From Reticulitermes lucifugus (taxonomy: Eukaryota > Arthropoda > Insecta > Blattodea > Rhinotermitidae): a DNA stretch of 64,000 bases. The stretch's first letter is position 1. Every line of letters begins with the position of its first letter. The notes below the pieces were generated by a model. The model was not told where the DNA came from. It did not search any database and was given only the letters and a program-made list of their open reading frames with translations. The DNA lies in contig JAKCWW010000145.1 of NCBI GenBank assembly GCA_026260175.1, forward strand, positions 62,001 through 126,000, given 5' to 3'. The position numbers and the translations under genes were made by a program. Shown in pieces: positions 35,201 to 44,080 of this stretch.

Positions 35201-37216
35201 CATAGTCAAGGATTAGACCTTCAGTTATTCTTTAAGTACAAAATAACAATTTACATTACTTAGGGTTCAACTTTATTGACATACCTACATTTCAGGGCCC
35301 AGGTCCTTAAAAACAATGGATTATCGTAATTAATAACTTAATCATGACGACTGCAATAATCACTCGAAATCGCGTGTTAGAATTCCCATCAGGATAGAGA
35401 GTTTCTCTGCCGGGGTTTACTAGTTGCGTCCCGCGGTCACGTTTCAGATAAGGACTGTGTATCAGTTGCGTCCCGGGCTGCTGAGGGTCAGTGTATTAGT
35501 TGCGTCCCGCGGTCAGTTTAACGTCCCCTTCTCTGCGTTTCCCTATGTTGTCTTTTGATGAATACTTTGGGTAGACGGCTTTATATTCATTCTCCAGAAA
35601 AAAAAACATAAAATGTTTAAAATATTCACACTTTCGGGAATTACTACAGGCTAAAGAGGAAGACGGCACTCGCTATAGTCAAACCACAGGCTATTAACAC
35701 ATTTTTCAATTAACATATGAGTCATATCTCTTGAACCGTCAAAATCTTAACTACATGAGTATCCATTCCTCCTTAGCAGCTGAATATGAACACTGTCACA
35801 GGTAAACGCCGAGTCTTCTTCATGAGGTTCGAGTTTCTGGGGTTATCATTCCAGCCTACAGATGCATAACTGAAGTTAACAGGAGTAATATTTAGGACGT
35901 ATGTGCACTACAACACACCAACTAACCCTCCAGGTGTGATCTGACTTGACTTAAGATCTACTTTGCCAGTGGTCTTTCAGCAGTTCTTTTTCTGTGTCTT
36001 TATTACTTCTAAATGCAACGGTATTTTGCTTCATCAGATCTTACTGTTTTCATCAGTTGTGTTTCACGTTCAGTTACATTTAACATGAGAGAGAGGAACT
36101 TCCCTTTATTGTTCACTTACTTCAAATAATGATAATAATAATAATAATAATAATGCTGTCCCAGGTCCAGAAAATGGTCGTACCAAACACCTGTTCCATC
36201 GCGACAAAATTCCTCAATGATGAAGACCAATTACCTGACGAAGAGGCTAATAACCCCTAATCCTGTCACTTTACCATTTTCCCGGCTTTATACACTCATT
36301 TCAATATTCCCTGATGCAATCCCCCAGCAGATACTTGGTTGAAAGCCAGTAGCGTGTGTGTTCAACAACACCGGGCATAGCCTGAGACAATTCCTAATAA
36401 TGCCAACTGGAACAAAGGAAACTGTTTTGATAAAACAAAGTGGAATAAAAATTTATCATCTTGTCTCAAAACTCCAAATGACTTTTAAGGGTTGAAATGT
36501 CCCAGAAGAAGATTCTTCTAGGACATTTCCACCCTTGGAGAAGAGGACATTACGTTGCCTCGAAACGTCGGGATCCGATTAACCAATGCCGCTGCGTCGT
36601 ATAGCAGAAGAATAAAACCCTTATTCACGCCACCGTGAAAAACTCAAAATTCGCAAAATTGTTCAGATTCAAGTAACTCTAGAAATACTCTCTGTTGTCA
36701 CGCGAATTCTGAGTCATATAACTGACTTCATTCTTAAAAGAGCAAAAAAAAACTTAATCGAAAGGCTGAGTGCTCGTCGAAGGGAAATTGAATGAAACCG
36801 GTGTTAGACGTAAACATTCTCCTTGAAAATTCATCACAGTCCTTGCACAGGAAATATGGATTCAAATTTTACTCTACTTCCGAAATGGAACTTCAGCTCA
36901 TAAAAGCAAACATTTTACGGAATGCTTGTTTAAAAACAGAGAGTTCCCAGTGCAAAATAAAGATTCTTATTACCGGCAGCAAATAACCTCCGAATGGAAC
37001 CATCTTCCCTTTCAACTGAACATGAAAATCGTAGAGTTTTGTCTTCCGATGTTCAACAGTTCCTGCACTGTAAGGTCTAGTCGACCGGGCGTCATACCCA
37101 GTGACTGGATTCGGTTGCTTCTTATTAGGCAGGGCATGGCTCCCCAAGCCACGCTCCACTGACAACGTTCTGTAGGTGCTGAACTTTCGGAAATCTAAAA
37201 CAGAATTCATACACAT
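31824..37216 (-). CDS. AMT: Aminomethyltransferase, mitochondrial glycine cleavage T-protein, four exons
   Basis: The product is the T-protein of the glycine cleavage system. It takes the aminomethyl group carried on H-protein lipoate and, with tetrahydrofolate, releases ammonia and forms 5,10-methylene-THF in the mitochondrial matrix. Exons, read on the minus strand, are 37216-36974, 35182-34871, 33570-33242 and 32259-31824; the introns are about 1.8, 1.3 and 1.0 kb, all GT/AG. Joined phases are 0, 0 and 2 and restore family motifs across every junction: GGYLLP|VSYGAEG, LLQEAQ|AAMKAKG and ARDSLR|LEAGMCLYGNDID. Other hallmarks are SHLHTRQHCSVFDVSHM near the N-terminus, SGCRITRCGYTGEDGVEIS in the folate-binding core, TTPVEAGLSWLVAKRRR, and the C-terminal VTSGCPSPSL and MGYV. 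Predicted length from the first ATG is about 439 residues, against roughly 400 usual for the family; the excess is all N-terminal. No break was seen in the reading frame. Identity is very secure; only the 5' end is uncertain. Confidence 0.95.
33242..33570 (-). CDS. AMT: AMT exon 3
   Basis: The acceptor TTTCAG lies just above 33570, and the donor CAG|GTAATT splits the arginine codon AG|G. The exon encodes AAMKAKGKDVELRFL, the LLAVQGP motif, and SGCRITRCGYTGEDGVEIS, which carries the glutamate and neighbouring residues that contact folate in solved T-proteins. It ends at GLGARDSLR, the first half of the strongly conserved ARDSLRLEAG signature. Confidence 0.94.
34871..35182 (-). CDS. AMT: AMT exon 2
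   Basis: This 312-nt exon is phase 0 at both ends. Acceptor TTTCAG precedes GTG at 35182 and donor CAG|GTGAAA follows 34871. It encodes VSYGAEGIAASHLHTRQHCSVF through NAARRSQDQKLLQEAQ. It holds the substrate-entry region with FDVSHM, the LTVFTDPITGGILDDLI strand and YYHLVSNA. Most homologues read NAGC or NAAMK after VSN, so NAARR is a normal insect-like variant. Confidence 0.93.
35418..35520. repeat. GC-rich minisatellite-like repeat in AMT intron 1
   Basis: AGTTGCGTCCCG occurs at 35422, 35464 and 35498, twice followed by CGGTCA. The spacing is irregular (42 and 34). It stands out as GC-rich within AT-rich intron sequence. Confidence 0.7.
36487..36536. repeat. 50-bp palindrome in AMT intron 1
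   Basis: AAGGGTTGAAATGTCCCAGA then AGAA faces TTCTTCTAGGACATTTCCAC then CCTT; 22 of 24 positions pair. It directly precedes hammerhead-like core G, so it is likely part of that element. Confidence 0.7.
36535..36572 (+). ncRNA. Hammerhead-like core G, in AMT intron 1
   Basis: TTGGAGAA, then GAGG...CCTC as a 4-bp stem, then GAAACGTCGG. It is antisense to AMT. It directly follows a 50-bp palindrome (36487-36536). The flank shares ATTTCCACCCTTG with the copy near 37560, showing common descent. Confidence 0.35.
36974..37216 (-). CDS. AMT: AMT exon 1: transit peptide and start of T-protein
   Basis: The exon ends at 36974 (codon CCG) before donor GTAATAAG. Conserved T-protein sequence begins at LYDFHVQLKGKMVPFGGYLLP, about residue 61. 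The upstream part contains STRPYSAG, which resembles the usual arginine-rich matrix-targeting region just before LYDFH. The open frame has ATGs at 37216 and 37210 and no other until KMVPF. The predicted leader is therefore about 60 residues, long for the family. An alternative is that the exon really starts at an acceptor near 37085 (CTTACAG) and the leader begins in an unseen upstream exon. The segment between about 37090 and 37160 (GLGSHALPNKKQ...) looks unlike other AMT leaders and could be intronic or exonised sequence. Confidence 0.75.
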
Positions 37217-38284
37217 AATTAGCGTAGTAACGATACTAAACTTCTGTTGATAAGGAACCGAAAGGTGTGTCGGCTTGCCTTGAACCTTACCCTGAATCAG
37301 TCCATATTGTTACAAAATATTTGCCTATTGTACTGTATAACACTTGTCGCATACTTTTTCAGCACAAGCAACACTTTTATTTCATGCTTTTGAAGTACTT
37401 AAAATTAAGTTTTCTGAGCCTTTAAAATGTTTAGTTTATACGAGTCTTTAGGCTTTCGTAGCGGTGCAGTTGAGGTCTCAGTTCTGGATTAATGCTGCTA
37501 GATGTTTTGGGAAAAAGTAGTGGTCTCATCCTCAACAGTCAAAACGCCTTCATGAACATTTCGACCCTTGAAGATGAGGCCTCCACGCTGTGTCGCAACG
37601 TCGAGCACGGATTACCCATGACGTAACGGCATATCCCATGGTTAGCTTGGTTTGCCAAAAGATTGAAAGATAAATATTTTCGCTGACAATACTAAAGCTA
37701 CAGTACGACGAAGTTTCGGTCACGTTCAAATGTAACTTCAACAGCAGTACGGGGAAATGTTGTCATCCACCCCAAGAGTATGAACACAACTAATAATAAT
37801 TGCTGACAATTATTTATGCAGACGTAAATGTCTTTGCGTCTAAGGTTACGCAGTAGATCCATAGAATATATCTGATTAGTTGACCCTCCAAAAACCAGAA
37901 ACCCATATACTTGCTATTACCTGCCACAAGCCTCGTGCTGTAATAGGATGATATGCCTGTAACCGACAGCCTCCTCTCGCATTGCACAATGCAACAGCTC
38001 CTTACGGCCATCGACTTTCCTATTCTGGGCCCGTAACTCCCAGCCCAACGGAGGAATCGCACCATCTCCACCGCCTGGACAGACATGAAACAAGCAATAA
38101 AACATATGATAGTGTAAAACGTCCCTGCAGTACTTTATGTTGTAACAATGCCACGCGCACATCTAGTATGCCGTACTGTATAAAAATTTAATTCTTCTAC
38201 TGCGCAGACAGAGGGACAGAGAGAAAAGAATAGTGAAAAGAGGTGAAAATAAAATAATGGAAGAGACAGTGGTTTATTTGTGGG
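37217..38284. other. AMT 5' flank
   Basis: It would contain the promoter or a non-coding first exon. No TATA box or CpG-rich island was apparent. A hammerhead-like repeat copy lies at 37566. Confidence 0.4.
37566..37605 (+). ncRNA. Hammerhead-like core H
   Basis: TTGAAGATGAGG...GTGTCGCAACGTCG is a mutated copy of the same family as core G (GCAAC for GAAAC). An inverted repeat (GGTCTCATCCTCAA at about 37520, TTGAAGATGAGGCC at 37568) flanks a short loop. Confidence 0.3.
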
Positions 38285-38372
38285 CTGGGGGAAGGGAGGT
38301 GAGAGAAGGAGTATAGCTTTGTTGGAATGTTACGAGGCTTCGCCCCCTTGTCCTTCTGGTAACAATACTACG
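38285..38372 (-). mobile_element. SINE family C 3' end
   Basis: GTTACGAGGCTTCGCCCCCT then TGTCCTTCTGGTAACA repeats the 3' end of the copy at 44920-44955 with few changes. The tRNA-like head is missing. Confidence 0.6.
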
Positions 38373-38805
38373 AAACCGAAGATTCTAGAATTATAAGACT
38401 AGTGGTTTGAGACAAGAGCCCCAGAATGTTGATATACTGATTGATGATGAAATGTACAATGTGGAAGAATTATTTGCAAGGTTTTAAATTCGACGAGGGC
38501 AAATTGCAAGGGCTGCATGAGAAACATAAAATAGCAACTTGGAAAACTGGAACCATATCAGCATTTGTTTTAAGACAGAGAAAAATCAAGAAAACCTGAG
38601 CCGGAATTGCTGGTTTGAGGACATTCCTCATACCTACTGGCATAACCAGCAGTTTGGCAAACAAAAAAAAACACGAAGCCGCCTACACTATCCCTAACAG
38701 GCGTGCTGTTGCTATACTGACAGACTGAATTTCATGTCAGAATAGCAGAGTCCATTGATTTGTGATTATTTGAATAATAAGCCAAAAGGAAACATTATAT
38801 TGATT

Positions 38806-38882
38806 TATATATATATATATACACATATAATACGTACATATCCCGCACGCGTGTGTATGTGTGTGTGTGTGTGTGTGTGTGA
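38806..38882. repeat. (TA)n and (TG)n microsatellites
   Basis: A (TA)n run at 38806-38820 and a (TG)n run at about 38852-38881 are separated by about 30 bases of unrelated sequence. Confidence 0.9.
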
Positions 38883-39169
38883 GGGTTACAATTTCCGTCC
38901 GTTTTCTTCGCAGTCGTAAACCCACCAGATCCCTGTCCTGACTTGGTAGCCTGCAGCATATGGACCAGCCGCAATGCTGCGTGTGGAACCACCGAAATGA
39001 ATCAATAAATCCCGATGAAGTGCCGTCTCTAATGAAGAGCACTCTATCCATACAGGACGTCAAATTATTCGTTCGCATTACTTTTCCTACTTCTGTGTTT
39101 CCTGATTTATACAGCGGATCGTATATACAACACGCAGAGATATACTGAAACTTACTCGATCAGTACAGT

Positions 39170-39390
39170 AACGAGGTTATGGGCTATACAACCGCGGAAG
39201 TGGTATTCGTTTCCTGGCAGGCCCACGAAAATTTTCTCGTCTTCAAAGCGTCCAGACCGGGTCTGGAGCCCACCCAGCCTCCCATAGAATGGGTATTGGA
39301 GGATATTTCTCTGGTGATAAAGCGGTCGGCGGGTGAAGCTCACCACTCACCTCCCTGTAATCCACATGTTACGTAAATGGAGCTGTAACT
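39170..39390 (+). mobile_element. Degraded SINE, family A, copy 4
   Basis: The 39260-39360 core (CAGACCGGGTCTGGAGCCCA, CCCAGCCTCCCATAGAATGG, GTGATAAAGCGGTCGGCGGG, CTCACCACTCACC) follows the family A body in order. The head is eroded. Confidence 0.6.
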
Positions 39391-39646
39391 CAACTCCCTC
39401 ATATGCCTTCATGGCGTGCACAGAAATAACGTTGCTTTTTTACTTCACTCCGTACACTTGGTAGCATGCAAGGTAACCAGGGCTGTTGTAACTTTGGGAA
39501 AATATCATTGTACAGTTTCTGGGTGCAGTTTTATTCCTCATTCCCAGCCTTTCTTTGAAGACGTAAGCATACATTATTTCTTCAGTGTTATTCTTTCTTT
39601 AAAATGTCATATAGTCTAACGTACATTCTACTTGAACTGCTAAATC

Positions 39647-39685
39647 CTTGAAGATGAAGGCACAACCTCCCTTCGAAACCTCGGG
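39647..39685 (+). ncRNA. Hammerhead-like core I
   Basis: TTGAAGATG, AAGG...CCTT stem, CGAAACCTCGGG. The downstream CACATTCCAGAAGACC parallels the AACCCAGAAGAGC flank at 47503. It belongs to the same family as cores F-H. Confidence 0.33.
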
Positions 39686-39719
39686 AATCATTCACCCAAT
39701 AGCACAGTGTCACATTCCA

Positions 39720-41089
39720 GAAGACCTAAAACTTCAAATATGGATCTGTCTGGCGCTTGTGTTTTTATATTGTGAATATGTTGGAGCTTGAAGTAGGAAG
39801 CTTATTTCTGGCGTATTAATGCTACTATATCAACTGCATTGGTTACATAACATCGAAAACGGAATGGAATAATAAAGGTATAAACACGGTATCTAAAACT
39901 TCAGGATAATGGATAACTCAAAAAGTTTTAAGCCGGATGTCTCCCGAGTAAGAATACGATGGCGACGCTCTGTGGGATTATGAGGGTTGGCTTAATTTGG
40001 GACCGGAAACCAGACGTTACATAAATACATTCCCTTACTGCAAAGCCCACCGAATCCCGAATGTCTGTAGCATGTAGCAGGTAATGTAGTTTAAACTTCA
40101 ATGATTGCATTCTGTGTTAAAATATAGCCTATATATTTTATTCACATAAATGATAAATAACCTAGTTATTTTTAGTTTCTCATTTTTAAGACGATGTCAC
40201 ATTTAACTGAAAGTAATACTTACACGCCGGTAGCATGGACAACCTGCTATTACAGATAGCTCAGATTTGCTACAGACTTGCTAAATTTCAACTGATTAAT
40301 CTCGAAAATTGTGTCAGAATATTGTTTTGATTCTCTGTTATCGGTCTGGAGTGGCGCCAGGCTCGATCCCTATGTTCCTCCTACTACACACCAGATTAGA
40401 AAGTTCATATTGAAACACGTCACAAACGTTGCCTTACAGGTCCTTCAAAATTGTTAACCGTAATAATAGTTTCAATGACAATCAGTAACACATACTCTTG
40501 ATAAACAGTTGTAAAATCGTAAAACAGACATGTCAGAAGTGATGCAGGAGCGATACTAAATGCAGACAATAAGACTTGTACGTAAGCTTGGGTCTGAGCT
40601 TGTTATAACACTTCTCCGGCCAATAACATGACAAGGTCAGGTTTAATAAACACTGCGAGATGAGAAGCTCCTTGAAATATACGATAAGCGCTTCTTATCT
40701 TTCTGACACTGATACTTCCAAGCGTCAAACAGCTGACAGGAGCATGAACAACTGATGATAGTTCAACTTGAGTTCCACATATTCTAAGCAACAAAACACT
40801 TTCTCTCAGCACACGTGTGTTCCTCATGGTTCGTTATAGAGGTGTAATGGCAGGAACCTGCCGAGCGTCTTGACTGCGATGCGATATTCGAAGTTACACT
40901 TCAGTCATTGATTCTATTTGTAATACATCCATATTTACTCGCCGTTAAATGTCTGTTTTACAGTAACTGTGATTGTCAATAGCTTTGCGTCACGGTACTT
41001 ACAAGTCTTGTTGTTATAGTTCGATCCTGGAAGTTGAAATTAATGGGAAAAAGCCACAGAGCTCAGTCCCGAATTACATGTATAAGAGC
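39720..41089. other. Unassigned, upstream of PLE fragment
   Basis: No reverse-transcriptase motif could be read before the GIY-YIG fragment. No gene was recognised. Confidence 0.4.
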
Positions 41090-41510
41090 AGAGTATTTCG
41101 ATCAAATACTTGGGTATGGAATAGATCTGACTGGAATAGATATAACATTAGGACGATATTTGAAATTAAACACAATGTCAATAGTTCACTTTTTAATACT
41201 AGACTTGACAAGGATCGTCAGAACACAAGGCATTATGCCTACAGCGTGGGTGGGAGGAGCTACCTTGGTGAGACAGGTTGTGTCTGAGGGGAAAAAGAAA
41301 TAATCTAAAACTTGGGTTTATAAAAAAAAACCAAAACCAGCGCAACATGTGTATAATGAAGGTCACGGTAAAAGTTGCGCAAAAGCTCTGGTTTTGCAAA
41401 CTCAATCAAATAATGTATGTAGAACACAAAGGAGTCGGCCCACGTGGCTTGTGTGACACATCAGATAAACGAAATTTTCTCCGTTTGGATCTTGCTTATC
41501 AATGAGAATA
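41090..41510 (+). mobile_element. Penelope-like element GIY-YIG endonuclease fragment
   Basis: The sequence gives YNIRTIFEIKHNV, SLFNTRLDKDRQ, then HYAYSV-GGRSYLGETG, then RGHKHNLKLGFIEKSKLAQH-type sequence (in shifted frames). Penelope-like endonucleases have exactly this order: VYxIPCxCGxxYIGETGR followed by RxxEHxxNLKxGxxxKSKLAQHAxxxxH. It is a degraded piece; no reverse-transcriptase domain was found upstream. Confidence 0.75.
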
Positions 41511-42039
41511 TCACAAGTTTACAAGGCAGTGTGTTGTAAATTGGCCCACTGTTTTATTGTCGTTTCGTGTAATTTCTACTCCTCTCCTCCTCCCGCACCA
41601 TATCTGTCTGGAAGTTCCATTGTTTGAACTTCTAAAACCCAATATACTCACTTTTACGTGTTTCTAACGTGTCCGACAGATTTTAACTCTTGCTGCAAGG
41701 GGATATATGCCTAGGTTTCTTGTGATTCCTTACAATTTTATTAGTTTTTACGTTATCTTTCGCTGATAACATGTGATTTTAATATAATACAGATTATGAT
41801 TAAAACTAGCTCTTTCTAAGCGTTAAACCTTAATAGGAACCTTTGTTTCTAGTGATAGAAATAGATCTACCTTCCGAAAATTTAGCGTATGAAAGAACCC
41901 ACAGGCGGACAGTGTCCAAAATAACGCAAGTGGGATGCTTACAAAAAACGGTAGCATTTTCCAAAATGCCTGTTTTAATCTGTTAATTATGTTATCAAGG
42001 GTCAAGCTTATATAGCGTCGATGACAGATAAACGAATGA

Positions 42040-42178
42040 GTCTGGACACTGGTGGGATGATACTGATAGGATAAATCCGAAGTATTCAGAGAGAAACCGA
42101 CATGGGCTAGCCTGAGGTCGAACCGGGACCTCCGCGGTGAGAGGCCGGCGACTGACCGCCTGAGCCATGGTACAGCTC
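42040..42178 (-). mobile_element. SINE family C-like head
   Basis: CCATGGCTCAGGCGGTCAGT (minus strand) then GAGGTCCCGGTTCGACCTCA forms box A and box B of a tRNA-like head, close to the head at 45080-45147. The body is eroded. Upstream TATATAGCGTCGATGACAGA (42011) belongs to a widespread insect repeat end. Confidence 0.65.
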
Positions 42179-42369
42179 GAAATTGTTGTGTTAAAAGTTG
42201 TCCAAATTTATATGCTAAAATGGTTCTTTATATTGTGGTATTCGTTTGTGATAATTAGTGAGGACCTATATTGAAATAATACGAGTGTATGGACATCACA
42301 CACACGCACGCACGCATACACTGTTGTGTAGATTGCTGTTTTCAAAGTCCCTGGTGCGCCATGTGGCAT

Positions 42370-42408
42370 CATTCTAAACTCTTACACACACACACACCCC
42401 CCCCCCCA
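42370..42408. repeat. (CA)n followed by poly(C)
   Basis: A short CA repeat runs straight into about a dozen C. Similar C runs occur at about 3811-3820 and 22735-22745, the last abutting the assembly gap. Confidence 0.85.
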
Positions 42409-43201
42409 AAATTTCCAGCGATCGGACGCTCAGCTGTTGCAAACTGGGCGGTGTATTTTTTTTAAATGTCTTCTGTGCACACATGGGAATATTCCCATTA
42501 CAGAACAATTGTGGCCTTAAAGGCAATTAAGCTCACTGCACATGGATATATTTCAGTCAGTTGTACAACAAGATTCAATATCAAAACGAACGGAACCAGA
42601 TTCTACGCCTGCAGAAAATATGGACCAATTTCCCTTACTATCTAGTGATACACGTGAAGTCCAAAGCAACAACGCACGTGTTAGAGCTGATTATAAACGT
42701 TGTAATTCTACTCACATCAACGGAATGTGAAAAATATACAAGCATTTTGAAGGGCCTGCTACTATGGATTATTCGTTGTACGACTCTCCCTACTAAGCAG
42801 CGAAGAAGTAAAGTCAAACGTTCATACCGATATAGCGCCACCCTCAATTAGCGATCATGAAAGTCTGTGAACAGAAATTTCCTATTATACAGTATTCCAA
42901 TTTACCGCCACCCTCGATAAACGGCCACAAATTGCGGTGAACAAAAGTGGCGCTGACTGAATATTAGGGTAGAATGAAGAGATATTTATGTGAACATTTT
43001 TTCGACATCCGTAGATGTCATACTGCTCGCGCCCCACTCATTATAAATGTTTAATAATTTTTCAAATACGTATTTTTCGTGGTCTGTTTTGCGAGGCTCT
43101 TATTATCGCACAGTACCTGCACAGTCTCGAATAAAATAATGATATGTGAATGATAAACTCAAATTATTTTTTTAGTAGGCGGTTGTGGCCTAATTCATAT
43201 A

Positions 43202-43441
43202 CAGTAGTCACTCGGTCATCCGGAATATATCAGGTGGTCCGGATTACCGCGGAATCCGGACCACCGAGGGGAAACTACATGGTACAGGTAACATGCAAAA
43301 AATCATCACTCAGTTCTAAAGCAAAACACCTTAAAGCGTAAGTACCGTACCTAACAGTATACAATAATAATAATAATTTAAATGGGGAATACTGCGCTAT
43401 AATTGGCCCACCCGGGGATTCGGATTACTGAGGGACCACTG
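43202..43441. mobile_element. Pogo-like MITE, 240 bp, TA target
   Basis: The left end CAGTAGTCACTCGGTCATCC and the right end complement CAGTGGTCCCTCAGTAATCC match at 15 of 20 positions. TA lies on both sides (43200-43201, 43442-43443). Termini of the type CAGTGGxxCCTCxxTxATCCG are typical of pogo/jerky-like elements, and an internal ATCCGGA copy (about 43240-43262) fits. There is no coding capacity. Confidence 0.8.
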
Positions 43442-43605
43442 TATATCATAGCACTTGGCCTGAGGTGCTGTCAAAATCCGCAAAATCCTCAGTCATGATG
43501 GCCGGTGTACTTGCCAAGTTTCGAATCAGGCATACCGCGGATGAAGAGCTGCCATTAAACAAACCCTTTAGGTTATACTCGTATTACTTCTCAACATGTT
43601 ATGCT

Positions 43606-43900
43606 CAGGGAGAGGCCGGGATAACGTACGCTGTATAGCGACTCGCTGCGAGCTGGACGGTCCGGGGATCGAATCCCGGTGGGGGCGAGATTGTCCGCAC
43701 CCGTCCAGACCAGCCCTGGGGCCCACCCAGCCTCCTATACAATGGGTACCGGGTCTCCTTCCCGGGGATAAAACGGCCGGGGCGTGGAGTTGACCACCCA
43801 CACCATCTAGTGCCGAGGTTAAAGAAAGAATACAGCTATACCTGTACTGCTCCTCTGGACTTCATGGTCTACTTTAGGGTGAACTTTAACTTTACGTTTA
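43606..43900 (+). mobile_element. tRNA-derived SINE, family A, copy 1
   Basis: The head has a box A-like stretch near GTATAGCGACTCGCT and box B GGGGATCGAATCCCGG (43663-43678). A family-specific body follows (GGGGCCCACCCAGCCTCCTA, CAATGGGTACC, AAACGGCCGGGG, GTTGACCACCCA, GAGGTTAAAGAA). It aligns over its whole length with 56082-56360. Confidence 0.85.
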
Positions 43901-43934
43901 TACTGATAGGTATATATCAAATATAGGGTGAGTT

Positions 43935-44080
43935 ATAAGCGTACAAAGGGAACAGGGTTGAGGATGTGGAATGAATTCATCTGGCTCAGGATAGAATCTG
44001 GTGACGAGATGCTGTGAATACGGAAACAACCCTTCAGTGTTCCTAACTTTGTACTAAACGGTTGCTTAAATTCTATGTAG
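43935..44080 (+). mobile_element. LINE-A 3' fragment, copy 8
   Basis: The piece corresponds to the DWIxLAQDRxRW / ALVNAVMN region. The bases for a degraded WNEFIWLRIESGD-type reading are followed by GTGAATACGGAAACAACCCT, close to the GTGAACACGGTAATGAACCT of other copies. It is short and heavily mutated. Confidence 0.55.
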
